Positions 1-7,898 of a stretch of DNA of 32,202 bases are shown here, in pieces. The translations under genes were made by a program, and so were the position numbers. This DNA comes from an uncultured Clostridia bacterium. Its GTDB lineage: Bacteria; Bacillota; Clostridia; Oscillospirales; Ruminococcaceae. The stretch lies in contig CANQYC010000008.1 in NCBI GenBank assembly GCA_947627945.1, positions 1 to 32,202 on the forward strand, in the 5' to 3' direction. Under the pieces are notes generated by a model that worked only from the letters and a program-made list of their open reading frames with translations, was not told where the DNA came from and ran no database searches. The first letter of the stretch is position 1, and the number at the start of each line of letters is the position of its first letter.

Positions 1-59
1 CGTTGCTTTTGCAGATATATAGCCAATTTTTGATACCTTCTAGGCTTATTTTTGCTTTT

Positions 60-757
60 TTATGTGGCAAAATTGGGGTATAGCGCAGTTTTAGGATGTT
101 GTCCAGGGAAAATCACAATCGGATGATCCGCATCATAGCGAAACTGAATCAGCTTTGCCTTGTGCGTCCGCTTGTTGCTGTACTTCACAAAGTATAAATT
201 ATACAACTTCCCTGCATTGACATTCAGTTTCAATGACAGCGTATTCGGCTTGATGTCAAGCTCCAATTTTTCGATCAGTTCGGTAGCCGTTCCCTCCCAA
301 GCCGGATCATCCACATTGATGAAATTGCCGATTGTTTCAAGCACGGGTTCAGGCGGTTCAGCGTAATTCGGCGACTGTTCTCCCTTGAGATCCCAGCAGA
401 GAGTTTCCCTGTTCCGGGAAATCGTGAATTTCCTGTCCGGCTGATCTCTGCCTGAAACTTCAATTGTTGCATCGCTGTCAGTGCGTTTTGATTTGTACAT
501 GATGAATGCTCCGTCAGCCGCACCGAGCAGACCATTTGTCCCCGAAATCCTGTCGAAATTGTCATCAGACTTCTGTTTTCGGGTATGGTGTACCAGTATC
601 AGACAGATACCTGTTCTGTCTGCAAATGCTTTCAGTCCGGCGATAATGTCATAATCTCTTGCATAACTATAAGTATCGCCCTCAGTTTCACGCACTTTCT
701 GCAAGGTATCAATAATCACCAAACTGGTATCAGGGTGATTTTTGAGGAATGCACAAA
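60..757 (-). pseudogene. 5'-truncated copy of RepA-like AAA ATPase
   Basis: This is a remnant of the same ATPase that is complete at 7975-9198. From about residue 182 of the intact protein onward the two copies are nearly identical. The Walker B stretch LVIID and the following VRETEGDTYSYARDYDI are kept, but the N-terminal half with the Walker A P-loop is missing. Similarity stops abruptly near 757, where the alignable sequence ends and an in-frame TGA follows a few codons upstream. The last 30 or so residues also differ from the intact copy. The longest ATG-started frame (60-722, 220 aa) has no convincing ribosome binding site, so I treat it as a broken gene left by an older element. Confidence 0.8.
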
Positions 758-770
758 CATCTCACACAAT

Positions 771-800
771 AAAAAGCTGCCTGAAATTTATCAGGCAGCT
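771..800 (-). terminator. Rho-independent terminator after the DUF262/DUF1524 gene
   Basis: A perfect 10-bp stem (AGCTGCCTGA at 775-784 pairing with TCAGGCAGCT at 791-800) closes a 6-nt loop. Read on the minus strand it is followed by a run of T. It lies about 50 bp beyond the stop codon of the gene at 848-2587. The other side of the stem is followed by AATTTTT, so it may also work for plus-strand transcripts. Confidence 0.8.
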
Positions 801-847
801 AATTTTTGTTTCATGAAATATCAACGTATCCGCTATTATGTTTATAC

Positions 848-2587
848 TTACTTTACCAATCCATTTTCGGAAATATACTGCATAAACGTGTCAATAATAT
901 CGTTGGTACGTCTGATAATATCGTTTTCAGTGAAATCATCATTTGTTTTGGCAAGATTCAGGAGTTCATTGATCCCTGTTCCTTTTTTCTCCTGATTTCT
1001 GCTGTTGATATATCCATTGTAATATTTCTTCTTATCTTCAAAGCGATAGTCGGAGGCACGGATATTGATGCGCTTTTCAAGCATAGCCTTGTTGCCGAGT
1101 GATTCGAGATTTTTTACATCTGTTAATGATTTTTCCTTATCCTGACGATTTTTTGCATAAATATGCTCAATTTCAAATACAGTTTCTAAAGAAAGAAGTC
1201 CCTGAGAATCATCAAGAAAAGCCCACCATGCCAGCATGGCTTTTGTGATCGGACGACCATTATTAAAACTGAAATTGAGGAATGCAGATCTTACAGAGTT
1301 AATGTCAAATTTGAAGTCACTGAAAGCCACAGGATTGTCATTCACAATATTCACCATTTCTGCATATACTGGCGTGCGAAGCATATTGACCCCCGGATTG
1401 ATTACCGCATAAGTCCAGATGAAAGCTGTTATCTTTTCAAGAAAAACAAAAAATGCATCATCATTCAGATCGCCTTCAGCATCACGGTTGTGCAGATAGT
1501 ATACAGATACAAAATAGTACCACATACCATTCGGGGCATAATTCAGAACAAACAATTTCCGCAATATTTTTTCAGAAAATCTGTCTTTACTCTGATTCGA
1601 TACATCATTCCAGAAATCCGCCAGATCACGCAAATTTTCAAACGTTTTCTCATTTTTCAGCAAGGCATAGGAATTTTTCTCATAAAATTTACGGAGAGCT
1701 TCTGTGGTGGAGCTTTTGATTCCTTGTTTTGCCCTTTCATAATACATATACCGGGTGAAAAGTTCATCCATGGGTGTGCCGGAAATTGGATGAAAGATCT
1801 TGTTGCAAAGTTCCTCTAAATCTTTCCACTTTCTGATAAAATCATCTTTTTTGCCCTGTGAGGAAAAGAATTTATAAAACTGTGCCTTGAAAATATCGGA
1901 ATCCGATAACGGCATACCCCTGTCATTCAGCGTTGAGAAAATGCGCAGGGCTGTATCCTGTGATTCCGCTTCAATTGGGAGCAGAATGCAGTTGTTGATA
2001 AGCCTTGCTGGTAGATAGGCAAAATATGTAGGATAGTCATTCAAAAAATCATTGATCTTCTCTTGAAAGAAACGATAATTTACCGCATACTGGCTTTTCA
2101 TATCTTCAGGAGCTTCTCCTGTTTTAAGAATGCTGAGAAATTCGTCTTTCTGTACATCTGTTGCAACTTCAGAGTCTATTTTCAGCTGTGTTTTGATGAT
2201 TGCTCCGAGTTCATCTTTTTTCCATATGCATTTTTCAACTCGCTCCTGTACTAATTTCGTATCTGAATCTTTCATTTTGCCGAAACGTGCATAAAATGCT
2301 CGTAAAAGGAGCATCAGCGTTGTCAGGCGTTGCTGTCCGTCGATGATCTCTTGTTTACCATCATCATTCTTGAATGTCACGATCGGACCGAGAAAGTATT
2401 CATCAGTTGTTCTGAATTTTTCACTATTATCATCAGGGAATGCAAAAGAAAATATATCGTCCCACAGTGTTCTGCATTCTGTTTCCGACCAAGCATAAGG
2501 ACGCTGATAATCCGGGATCAGGAAATCGGTTTTCGGGTCGCTGAAAAGCGATTCGATTGTTTTCTGGTCAATGTTCAACTTTGACAT
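848..2587 (-). CDS. DUF262/DUF1524 protein, GmrSD-like nuclease
   Basis: A 579-residue single-chain protein. The N-terminal DUF262 (ParB/Srx-like) domain shows IPDYQRPYAW at about 24-33 and the signature IIDGQQRLTTL around 81-91. The C-terminal third holds a DUF1524-type His-Me (HNH-like) segment with EIEHIYAKN around His475, followed by the conserved LGNKAML. This domain pair is that of the GmrSD type IV restriction enzymes and many phage-defence proteins, where DUF262 binds or hydrolyses nucleotide and DUF1524 cuts DNA. The start is an ATG preceded by GGAGG seven bases upstream. It stands alone in the remnant of the older guaA island, next to a truncated ATPase. Target specificity, and whether it is modification-dependent, cannot be read from sequence. 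Confidence 0.8.
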   Translation of the reverse strand: MSKLNIDQKTIESLFSDPKTDFLIPDYQRPYAWSETECRTLWDDIFSFAFPDDNSEKFRTTDEYFLGPIVTFKNDDGKQEIIDGQQRLTTLMLLLRAFYARFGKMKDSDTKLVQERVEKCIWKKDELGAIIKTQLKIDSEVATDVQKDEFLSILKTGEAPEDMKSQYAVNYRFFQEKINDFLNDYPTYFAYLPARLINNCILLPIEAESQDTALRIFSTLNDRGMPLSDSDIFKAQFYKFFSSQGKKDDFIRKWKDLEELCNKIFHPISGTPMDELFTRYMYYERAKQGIKSSTTEALRKFYEKNSYALLKNEKTFENLRDLADFWNDVSNQSKDRFSEKILRKLFVLNYAPNGMWYYFVSVYYLHNRDAEGDLNDDAFFVFLEKITAFIWTYAVINPGVNMLRTPVYAEMVNIVNDNPVAFSDFKFDINSVRSAFLNFSFNNGRPITKAMLAWWAFLDDSQGLLSLETVFEIEHIYAKNRQDKEKSLTDVKNLESLGNKAMLEKRINIRASDYRFEDKKKYYNGYINSRNQEKKGTGINELLNLAKTNDDFTENDIIRRTNDIIDTFMQYISENGLVK

Positions 2588-2650
2588 TTATAACACCTCC
2601 ATTACACCCATTTGACATTGTTCCGTAGTCACTTTATATGCTGATGCTAT

Positions 2651-2668
2651 GTTATCAATTTGTTATCA
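2651..2668. repeat. Paired GTTATCA repeats, probable integrase arm sites of older island
   Basis: GTTATCA occurs at 2651-2657 and 2662-2668, 11 bp apart (one helical turn). The two copies start 78 and 67 bp before the core repeat at 2729. The right end of the younger element has GTTGCCA pairs at exactly the same distances from its core. I infer arm-type binding sites for the integrase of the older, now partial element. Confidence 0.6.
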
Positions 2669-2683
2669 CGGGCTTGTACAGTA

Positions 2684-2718
2684 CCCTGAAAACCCCTGTA
2701 ATCAGGGATTTTCAAGGG
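2684..2718. repeat. Imperfect inverted repeat beside attL
   Basis: CCCTGAAAA-C-CCCTG pairs with CAGGG-A-TTTTCA-A-GGG around a 4-nt TAAT loop, giving a stem of about 14 bp with one mismatch and one bulge. It lies between the GTTATCA repeats and the core repeat. It may be a terminator at the old island edge or a structured part of the recombination site. No long T-tract follows. Confidence 0.5.
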
Positions 2719-2728
2719 GCTGTTTATT

Positions 2729-2738
2729 ATTCCCACTC
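2729..2738. other. attL core repeat
   Basis: ATTCCCACTC, identical to the 10 bp at the guaA 3' end (12002-12011). Extending left, TATTATTCCCACTC against TATCATTCCCACTC still matches at 13 of 14 positions. Sequence to the right differs, as expected where attL carries element DNA and attR carries guaA. Confidence 0.7.
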
Positions 2739-2742
2739 GCTC

Positions 2743-2770
2743 CTTGAACTGTAATCTTAACCAGTTCAAG
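2743..2770. repeat. Perfect 9-bp inverted repeat inside attL
   Basis: CTTGAACTG (2743-2751) and CAGTTCAAG (2762-2770) flank a 10-nt spacer just inside the core repeat. The right arm continues into CAAGTTAA, which also occurs at 10838-10845 in the xis promoter region. It may be a binding site for the integrase or excisionase. Confidence 0.4.
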
Positions 2771-2839
2771 TTAAGTTTTATCGCTTGTGGTATCTCAATT
2801 ATCTCAGTTGTCTGTCAGATTTGGAGTATCTGATTTTTT

Positions 2840-2857
2840 GTTGCCATTGTGTTGCCA
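2840..2857. repeat. Paired GTTGCCA repeats, probable left arm sites
   Basis: GTTGCCA at 2840-2846 and 2851-2857 are spaced 11 bp start to start. The same 7-mer with the same spacing occurs at the opposite end of the element (11924 and 11935). This is consistent with arm-type sites bound by the N-terminal domain of the element's integrase. Confidence 0.6.
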
Positions 2858-2867
2858 ATTCACATTT

Positions 2868-3764
2868 CTAAAAGAGCCCCATCATTTTAGCGTTTATTAG
2901 ATCAGCAGTGACATTTGCACCCAAACAAATTAAGTATTCTTTTAAACCTGATAAAGCGGATTTTATTAGTAAGGGACTTTTCTTTTCAATTATTTTCGTC
3001 TCAACTTCATCAACTAATTCGTTTGCATTAGCCATGTCATCTGAGGAAAGTGGTTCGTTTTTTAAGCTTTCTCTTATTTCATCAGCTAATTCAGTACTAA
3101 TATTTGTATTCATTGTAACAGTATTGTTATCTCCACTTGTTATCTGAGTTTTTTCTACATTTCCATTGATAACCGTCCCATAGTAATTATTGATTTGCTG
3201 CGGAATTTCTTTAGCCGCATCTGTTTCAGTTTGATTGAATATCATTTCATCACCTTTTATTCCTTGTTTTTCTAAAGTTAATGTCCATTCTAATAAGCAG
3301 TTTTTGACCTTATCGGTTATTTCATTCAATAAATGGAGACTAAAACTAATAATATAGCTTGTAGGGAATGGTGCAGTGCATATTTTATCAATAACTCGTG
3401 CTGCATCGGTTGAAATATTGATCTGAAAACTATTTGAATCTGATTTTGAACTCAACTCAATAATCGCACTAATCGAATCTTTCAACTTTCGGGTGCAAAT
3501 TGTTTCCTCCATTTTTCCATCCATGAATAATACACGTTTCCAACCATGATAAGGATTAAATGCTTTTAATACTCCCATAATTTGTCTGTATTCAGGTATT
3601 TCTTTCTCATCACATTTATATCCGTTTAGTTCAGAGAGTATCCAACTATCAAATTCTGTAAGATTTAATTTTGATGCTATAATATGTGCTTTACGTAATG
3701 CACTTACTATATCACAATTATTAACTAAAAGATCACGTTGTAGTTCTATAACTACACTGCCCAC
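2868..3764 (-). CDS. AbiTii-like abortive infection protein
   Basis: About 298 residues. The N-terminal 60 residues (IELQRDLL, SALRKAHIIASKL, FDSWILSELNGY) match the AbiTii domain pattern of a short helical segment ending in a WxxxELNGY-type motif, a family linked to abortive phage infection. The middle has no motif I recognise. Around residue 190 comes QINNYYGTVINGNV followed by an SGDNNTV stretch, a low-complexity linker often seen before effector-like C-termini, and then a helical tail. A TTG lies further upstream, but GTG at 3764 is better: AGGGAGG sits eight bases before it. It is the last gene of a probable operon with the methyltransferase and DUF262-HNH genes, only some 40 bp after the latter. 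The assignment rests on the N-terminal pattern. Confidence 0.6.
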   Translation of the reverse strand: MGSVVIELQRDLLVNNCDIVSALRKAHIIASKLNLTEFDSWILSELNGYKCDEKEIPEYRQIMGVLKAFNPYHGWKRVLFMDGKMEETICTRKLKDSISAIIELSSKSDSNSFQINISTDAARVIDKICTAPFPTSYIISFSLHLLNEITDKVKNCLLEWTLTLEKQGIKGDEMIFNQTETDAAKEIPQQINNYYGTVINGNVEKTQITSGDNNTVTMNTNISTELADEIRESLKNEPLSSDDMANANELVDEVETKIIEKKSPLLIKSALSGLKEYLICLGANVTADLINAKMMGLF

Positions 3765-3807
3765 AATAGATTCCTCCCTCAATTTTTCCTGATTTTTGCT
3801 AATTGTG

Positions 3808-4923
3808 TTATTCCTGTCCCGACTTCTTCAAATTACAATCCCTACACAGCATCTGCAAATTCTCCGGAACGGTCTTGCCGCCTGCGTGCCAAGGCTTGAT
3901 GTGATCTCCGTGCATCTGGGCAAACTCATAATGTTTATTACATATCGGACAAATACCTTTCTGACGTTCGTAGGCTTCACGCTTCTGCGTGTCGGAGAAT
4001 ACTCTGATACTAAGATTTCTCTCATCACCGTCAAGGACATATGTGTATATCCCTTTTTTGTTGCCAACATCATCGTCAGCCATAAGCCGTGTGATAGTAG
4101 CTTCAAGTGCATCAGGATCAAGCTCCGTATCCTTGTATATATTATAAAGCAGTCCCCACTCTATACCTTTCATTTCTTTGCGGTATACGGGGAAAATTGT
4201 TTCCACCCACTCAATCACTCGCTTGAAGTAGATCCATATCTGATTAGCATTTGCATCATGCTGGTGAAGTGCCATATACTTTTCAATTGTATCCAAGCCG
4301 TCACGGGCAGCAATCCACCTGATAGCGGTTTCGAGATATTCTTGCCTTATGGGAGAACCGGACACATAGTTCTTTGCCATATTATAGGCAGCACAGGTCG
4401 GCTTTGAGAAATGCAATTTTGCATCTGAAAGCCAAGTGCCTGTATAGGCGGTATTGCGAAGCTCCTGAGCTGTCAGTGGTTTACCTGCTATATTGATGAC
4501 CTTGAACCACTCATGCACTTCCGAGGGCGTACCGTCACATATATAAATATCGAGAACATAGTCATCTATCTGCTTTTGCAGGTCTTTTTCCAAATTAAAG
4601 TAATATTTTTCATCTACTGCAAATGTTCGCTCACTTTCAGCAGCGTAACGGCAGATTGAAATTGTTCTCTGCTGTCCGTCCATAAGTTCATAGCGTCCGT
4701 CATCGGTTTTTGCCCAGTACATTGTGTTCAGCGGAAAGCCTTTCTTGACAGTACGGATTACTTCATCACGCTCTTTCGGTGCATAGACATATTCACGCTG
4801 ATAAGGTGGTCTTACATCGAGCAGTCCGCCATAGGCGACAATGCCCTCTATACCGTCTGTTCCACGTTCTTCATAGCCTTGACACAACTCTGCTACAGAG
4901 ATTTGAATGCGTTCAATTTTCAT
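3808..4923 (-). CDS. DUF262 protein with C-terminal HNH nuclease
   Basis: 371 residues in two parts. The N-terminal DUF262 domain has RPPYQREYVY (about 38-47) and ELMDGQQRTIS (about 78-88), the ParB-like nucleotide-handling signature. The C-terminus is a classical zinc-bound HNH nuclease: CPIC (Cys325, Cys328), GDHIKPW with Asp340-His341, an NLQMLC stretch, and CRDC (Cys360, Cys363). It starts four bases after the stop of the upstream methyltransferase, which indicates translational coupling, and lies just before the AbiTii-like gene. The pairing suggests the nuclease of a restriction-modification-like system whose DNA is protected by the neighbouring adenine methyltransferase. It differs from the GmrSD-like protein at 848-2587, which has DUF1524 instead of HNH. 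Confidence 0.8.
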   Translation of the reverse strand: MKIERIQISVAELCQGYEERGTDGIEGIVAYGGLLDVRPPYQREYVYAPKERDEVIRTVKKGFPLNTMYWAKTDDGRYELMDGQQRTISICRYAAESERTFAVDEKYYFNLEKDLQKQIDDYVLDIYICDGTPSEVHEWFKVINIAGKPLTAQELRNTAYTGTWLSDAKLHFSKPTCAAYNMAKNYVSGSPIRQEYLETAIRWIAARDGLDTIEKYMALHQHDANANQIWIYFKRVIEWVETIFPVYRKEMKGIEWGLLYNIYKDTELDPDALEATITRLMADDDVGNKKGIYTYVLDGDERNLSIRVFSDTQKREAYERQKGICPICNKHYEFAQMHGDHIKPWHAGGKTVPENLQMLCRDCNLKKSGQE

Positions 4924-4927
4924 TTTA

Positions 4928-5974
4928 TCACTCTTTTCTTTTTCTTATAGCTATTCTCTTATATTTTGCTTTGCCATTTATTACAGGTTTTGCAAGGTCA
5001 AGTTCGTTTGTAACACTACCACCATCAAATTTACCGAGAATTTCAAATTGTTCATCACAATGTGATGCAAGATAAGTAATTGGTACACCCATTATCTTAT
5101 CAGTATCACAAGGTATTTCTGCTACAGTTTCAACGTGAATAGCATCATAGGTATCATATGTGGGGTACATCTCTGGCGTATAGTGTTTATAGAGGTCAAG
5201 TGGTTGGTGACGAATATCTATATCCATATTGGTAAACCAGCATATATTTCCGAGTCTTCGCCATTTTTGCCCGTCCTCGTCCTGCTTGTAGTCTGTATTC
5301 TTTGATTCATAATAATCGGGTACTTTGAACCAGAAATGCCCGGCATTATATCCAAGCCACATTTTATTTTCCCTGAAATAATGAAAAATTTCCTTAAATG
5401 TGATATGATTCATATTTCCAAGAACAAGAAATAACTTTCCACTTTCGGCAAGCAGTGGGATATACTCTTTCATCAGAGAAAACGGTGGATTTGTTACAAC
5501 AATATCGCATTCATTCAGTAGTTCAATACACTCTTCAGAACGAAAGTCGCCGTCCCCATCCAAAAGCGTGAGAGCGTTCTTTTGGTTTCTCAGCAGATAT
5601 TCCACATCGCTCAGATCAACTGTCGAATCACCGTTGGCATCTATAACTTCTGTAATTTCTATTTTATAGGGCTTTTTTCCGTTTCCTGATGAATATGTGA
5701 TTTCCTCATCGTCAAACAAAGAAAGCTGAGTATAAGTGATAGGAGAAGTTGCATAACAAGTTGTAATCAGCTTTTTAAGTCCAAGAGCATTGAAATTCAA
5801 AGCAAAATACTTGAAAAAATTGCTCTCATAGGGGTCATCACAGTTGCAAAGAACAATTTTTCCTTTGAAATACCTTCTGTAATGCCGCAGTTCTTCTTCA
5901 ATTGTGGATAGCTGCGTGTAAAATTCGTCAGTCTTTCCTGTTTTTGACATATGTAAATTGCTGTTGCCTGCCAT
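4928..5974 (-). CDS. EcoRI-family adenine-specific DNA methyltransferase
   Basis: 348 residues of the M.EcoRI-like family (adenine N6 methylation). Visible family marks are the N-terminal KTDEFYTQ, LCNCDDP (42-48) with SNFFKYF, GDGDFRS (140-146), and the catalytic TNPPFS (161-166) followed by LFLVLGNMNH. Between 112 and 123 lies DANGDSTVDLSD, which reads like a calcium-binding EF-hand/dockerin loop; I believe similar acidic loops occur in relatives. The ATG start has AGGAGG six bases upstream and a consensus promoter at 6012-6040. It is the first gene of the operon, so modification would be made before the nuclease. The recognition sequence cannot be inferred. Confidence 0.88.
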   Translation of the reverse strand: MAGNSNLHMSKTGKTDEFYTQLSTIEEELRHYRRYFKGKIVLCNCDDPYESNFFKYFALNFNALGLKKLITTCYATSPITYTQLSLFDDEEITYSSGNGKKPYKIEITEVIDANGDSTVDLSDVEYLLRNQKNALTLLDGDGDFRSEECIELLNECDIVVTNPPFSLMKEYIPLLAESGKLFLVLGNMNHITFKEIFHYFRENKMWLGYNAGHFWFKVPDYYESKNTDYKQDEDGQKWRRLGNICWFTNMDIDIRHQPLDLYKHYTPEMYPTYDTYDAIHVETVAEIPCDTDKIMGVPITYLASHCDEQFEILGKFDGGSVTNELDLAKPVINGKAKYKRIAIRKRKE

Positions 5975-6011
5975 ATTGCGCCTCCTGTAATCTGTTTATG
6001 TCTCATTATTT

Positions 6012-6040
6012 ATTATAACACATTTTTAGAATTATTTCAA
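6012..6040 (-). promoter_or_regulatory. Promoter of the methyltransferase-nuclease-AbiTii operon
   Basis: Read on the minus strand: TTGAAA, a 17-bp spacer, then a perfect TATAAT. It lies about 40 bp before the methyltransferase start. Confidence 0.75.
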
Positions 6041-6068
6041 GTATATTTTACAATTTTTTCATGTGTAA

Positions 6069-6108
6069 TGATACAGCTCACCCATTTTCAAACTGATGAG
6101 CTGTATCA
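6069..6108. repeat. 12-bp inverted repeat between relaxase and defence operon
   Basis: TGATACAGCTCA (6069-6080) pairs perfectly with TGAGCTGTATCA (6097-6108) over a 16-nt loop. It is downstream of the relaxase stop and upstream of the defence promoter. It may be a weak terminator for the mobilization transcript; the following bases are A/T-rich but not a clean T-run. The rest of 5975-6237 holds only the promoter and A/T-rich sequence. Confidence 0.5.
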
Positions 6109-6237
6109 ATGTCATCATTCTAAAGCATTTATATTTTGATTCATAAATTATCCCATTTAGTACATGTGTAATCTTATTATCTGTATTGCTATATTTTGGT
6201 CAATATGCCATTGAAGCAAACATATTAAAACGTCCTG

Positions 6238-7529
6238 TTATTCCAGTCCCCACGATTTTTTCTTTTTGGTGGTAGACTGCTGTTGTGTTTCCTGTTTTTG
6301 TTGACTGTGAACGTACTCCTGAACCTGTTTGATTTCAGCGTACTTCTGCGGTTCAAAGCGTTTCAGTAAGTCAATAAACTCTGTCAGACTGTCAACCGTC
6401 CTCTGCAAATCTGAATTATTACGAGTAAGTTCGTTAATTCTTCCGGATCTCTCCATACCTCTTTGCCATAATTCACTTCGTTCTTTTTCGCATTTGTCGT
6501 ACTGCTCACGCAGAGCATAAACCGTATCGGTTGCCTTGTCTGCTCTTGAATTGACCTTTTTGACAAGTTTGCAAAGTTTTTGCACATTGGCAATAATGTC
6601 GTCCTTGTACTTCATAATAGACAGTTTACTTTTCAGCATTTCAGTGAGTTCAGTAATGATTTCAGCACATTTATTCTTTAACTTTTCGTCCTTTTCCACA
6701 TCGGGCAAATAATTGAGAATTTCATTGACTTTTGCGACTTTGTCCGTAATCTGCCCGTCAAGATTTTGGCATTCAGATTTTTTCTGTTCAATTTCTGATT
6801 CTGCTCTATCATTTTCTGTTTTCAGTGCATCGGCTTTCTGCCGTTGCTCTTTGTATTCAGCGACTTCCAATGTTCCTCTGGATTTTTCCGGTGCAAGCGG
6901 TTCAATACCGTGTTCACGGCAAATCTGATTCAGCACTTCCACCTCAGCAGAACGCCAACGGGCAATTGCCTGTTTTCCCTCACCAAATCCCATTTCTTTC
7001 AGGGCTTGTGCAATGCCGTTTTGGGTATCTTGTCCACGCTTGTAATGCCCGATGGGAATGTAGTCGATGTGCAGGTGCGGAGTTGCCTCGTCCATATGCA
7101 AAACCGCATTGAAAACATAGAAGTTCGGATTGCGATTTTGGAATCCGTTCATATACTCTTTCAGGCATTCTGCAACAAGCTGAAAATCTTCCGTGCCGTA
7201 ACCTGAATCTTCCATTCTGCCGATTTGCACAACGTCCTCATAAAAACTTTTTCTTTTGTCAGCAGCAGTACGGACATTGTTGCACGGTTTCACACCGAAA
7301 AGATGTTCATAATAACTGCCGTGAATTTTTCGATCATTGCGTTTCTGTCCGGCATTGTAACGCTCCGTTGATTCTGCAAAAAGCTGTTCATATGCCTCAC
7401 CTATCGGCTGACACACGAAAGTAATATTTTCGTGTGTGCGGAACACATCAACATTGTCCGCAATGAACTTCCGGTTGTTGTGAGTAATCGAGCCTTTGCC
7501 CTGCCCGAATGAAACTCTTTTTTTTTCAT
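6238..7529 (-). CDS. MobV-family (Pre/Mob) relaxase, frameshifted at an A9 run
   Basis: The continuous frame from 7446 down encodes FRTHENITFVC and the MobV motif LHMDEATPHLHID, with the metal-binding HxxxxxxHxH histidines, then a long coiled-coil, Gln- and Lys-rich tail. The conserved start of the family (RVSFGQGKGSITHNNRKF) is present immediately upstream in the same frame but has no in-frame start codon, because a TGA precedes it. The plausible start is ATG at 7529, with AAAGG about 10 bases upstream; it is followed by nine A residues (7518-7526) and is in the wrong frame by one base. A -1 slip or a tenth A gives MKKKRVSFGQ and a protein of about 430 residues. It nicks oriT for conjugative mobilization. 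Expression therefore depends on slippage, or else the gene is inactivated. Confidence 0.85.
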
Positions 7530-7549
7530 TTTTTCAAGACCTTTCTTTA

Positions 7550-7811
7550 ATTGGATTTTCTTCTTTCTCTCTACGAAATCCAATCAGTTTTTACATCGAC
7601 AACAACTCCTTTCAAGACAGCAAAGATGAGCATTGCTAACCGCAAACGGATCGTTTCCGAATGATGACGGAGCATCACGGAAACAAAGCTGCGGAGCAGC
7701 AAATTACAAGCGAAGTGTCGCTTGTAACGCCATAGTACTTGTGATAGGGAATAAATCCCACATCACAAGTACATGGCGCCCTGCGGGGCAATCGGCTGAC
7801 GGAGCAGCCGA
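7550..7811. other. Palindrome-rich region, candidate oriT
   Basis: Non-coding DNA just upstream of the MobV gene, where MobV elements carry oriT. It contains a series of inverted repeats: ATTGGATTT/AAATCCAAT (7550-7584); GCTGC/GCAGC (7688-7700); TTACAAGCGA/TCGCTTGTAA with a 4-nt loop (7704-7727); a large hairpin CGCCAT-A-GTACTTGTGAT pairing with ATCACAAGTAC-ATGGCG (7728-7778), with an inner GGGA/TCCC stem; and TCGGCTG/CAGCCGA (7792-7811). I cannot identify a nick site. Confidence 0.55.
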
Positions 7812-7898
7812 AAAAATTTCAAAATCACCATTCAAAAAATGCTGAAAATCCGCATTACATTTTTGAAAAATCAACATTCTTTCCATAAAATTCTTCCC

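Noticed and set aside
2815-2839. Hairpin TCAGAT/ATCTGA followed by six T on the plus strand
   Set aside because: It looks like a weak terminator, but no plus-strand gene precedes it in the integrated form. It might act in the circular form only, so it was not listed as a feature.
3796-4407. A 203-residue frame on the plus strand
   Set aside because: Antisense to the DUF262-HNH gene and hydrophobic by chance; no promoter or ribosome binding site.
7401-7583. A 60-residue frame at the start of the relaxase
   Set aside because: It is the zero-frame reading from and upstream of the A9 run. Its only meaningful part is the ATG and first codons used by the relaxase before the frameshift.
7633-7845. 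Small plus-strand frame across the palindromic region
   Set aside because: It covers the inverted repeats, lacks a ribosome binding site, and its codons simply read through the hairpins.
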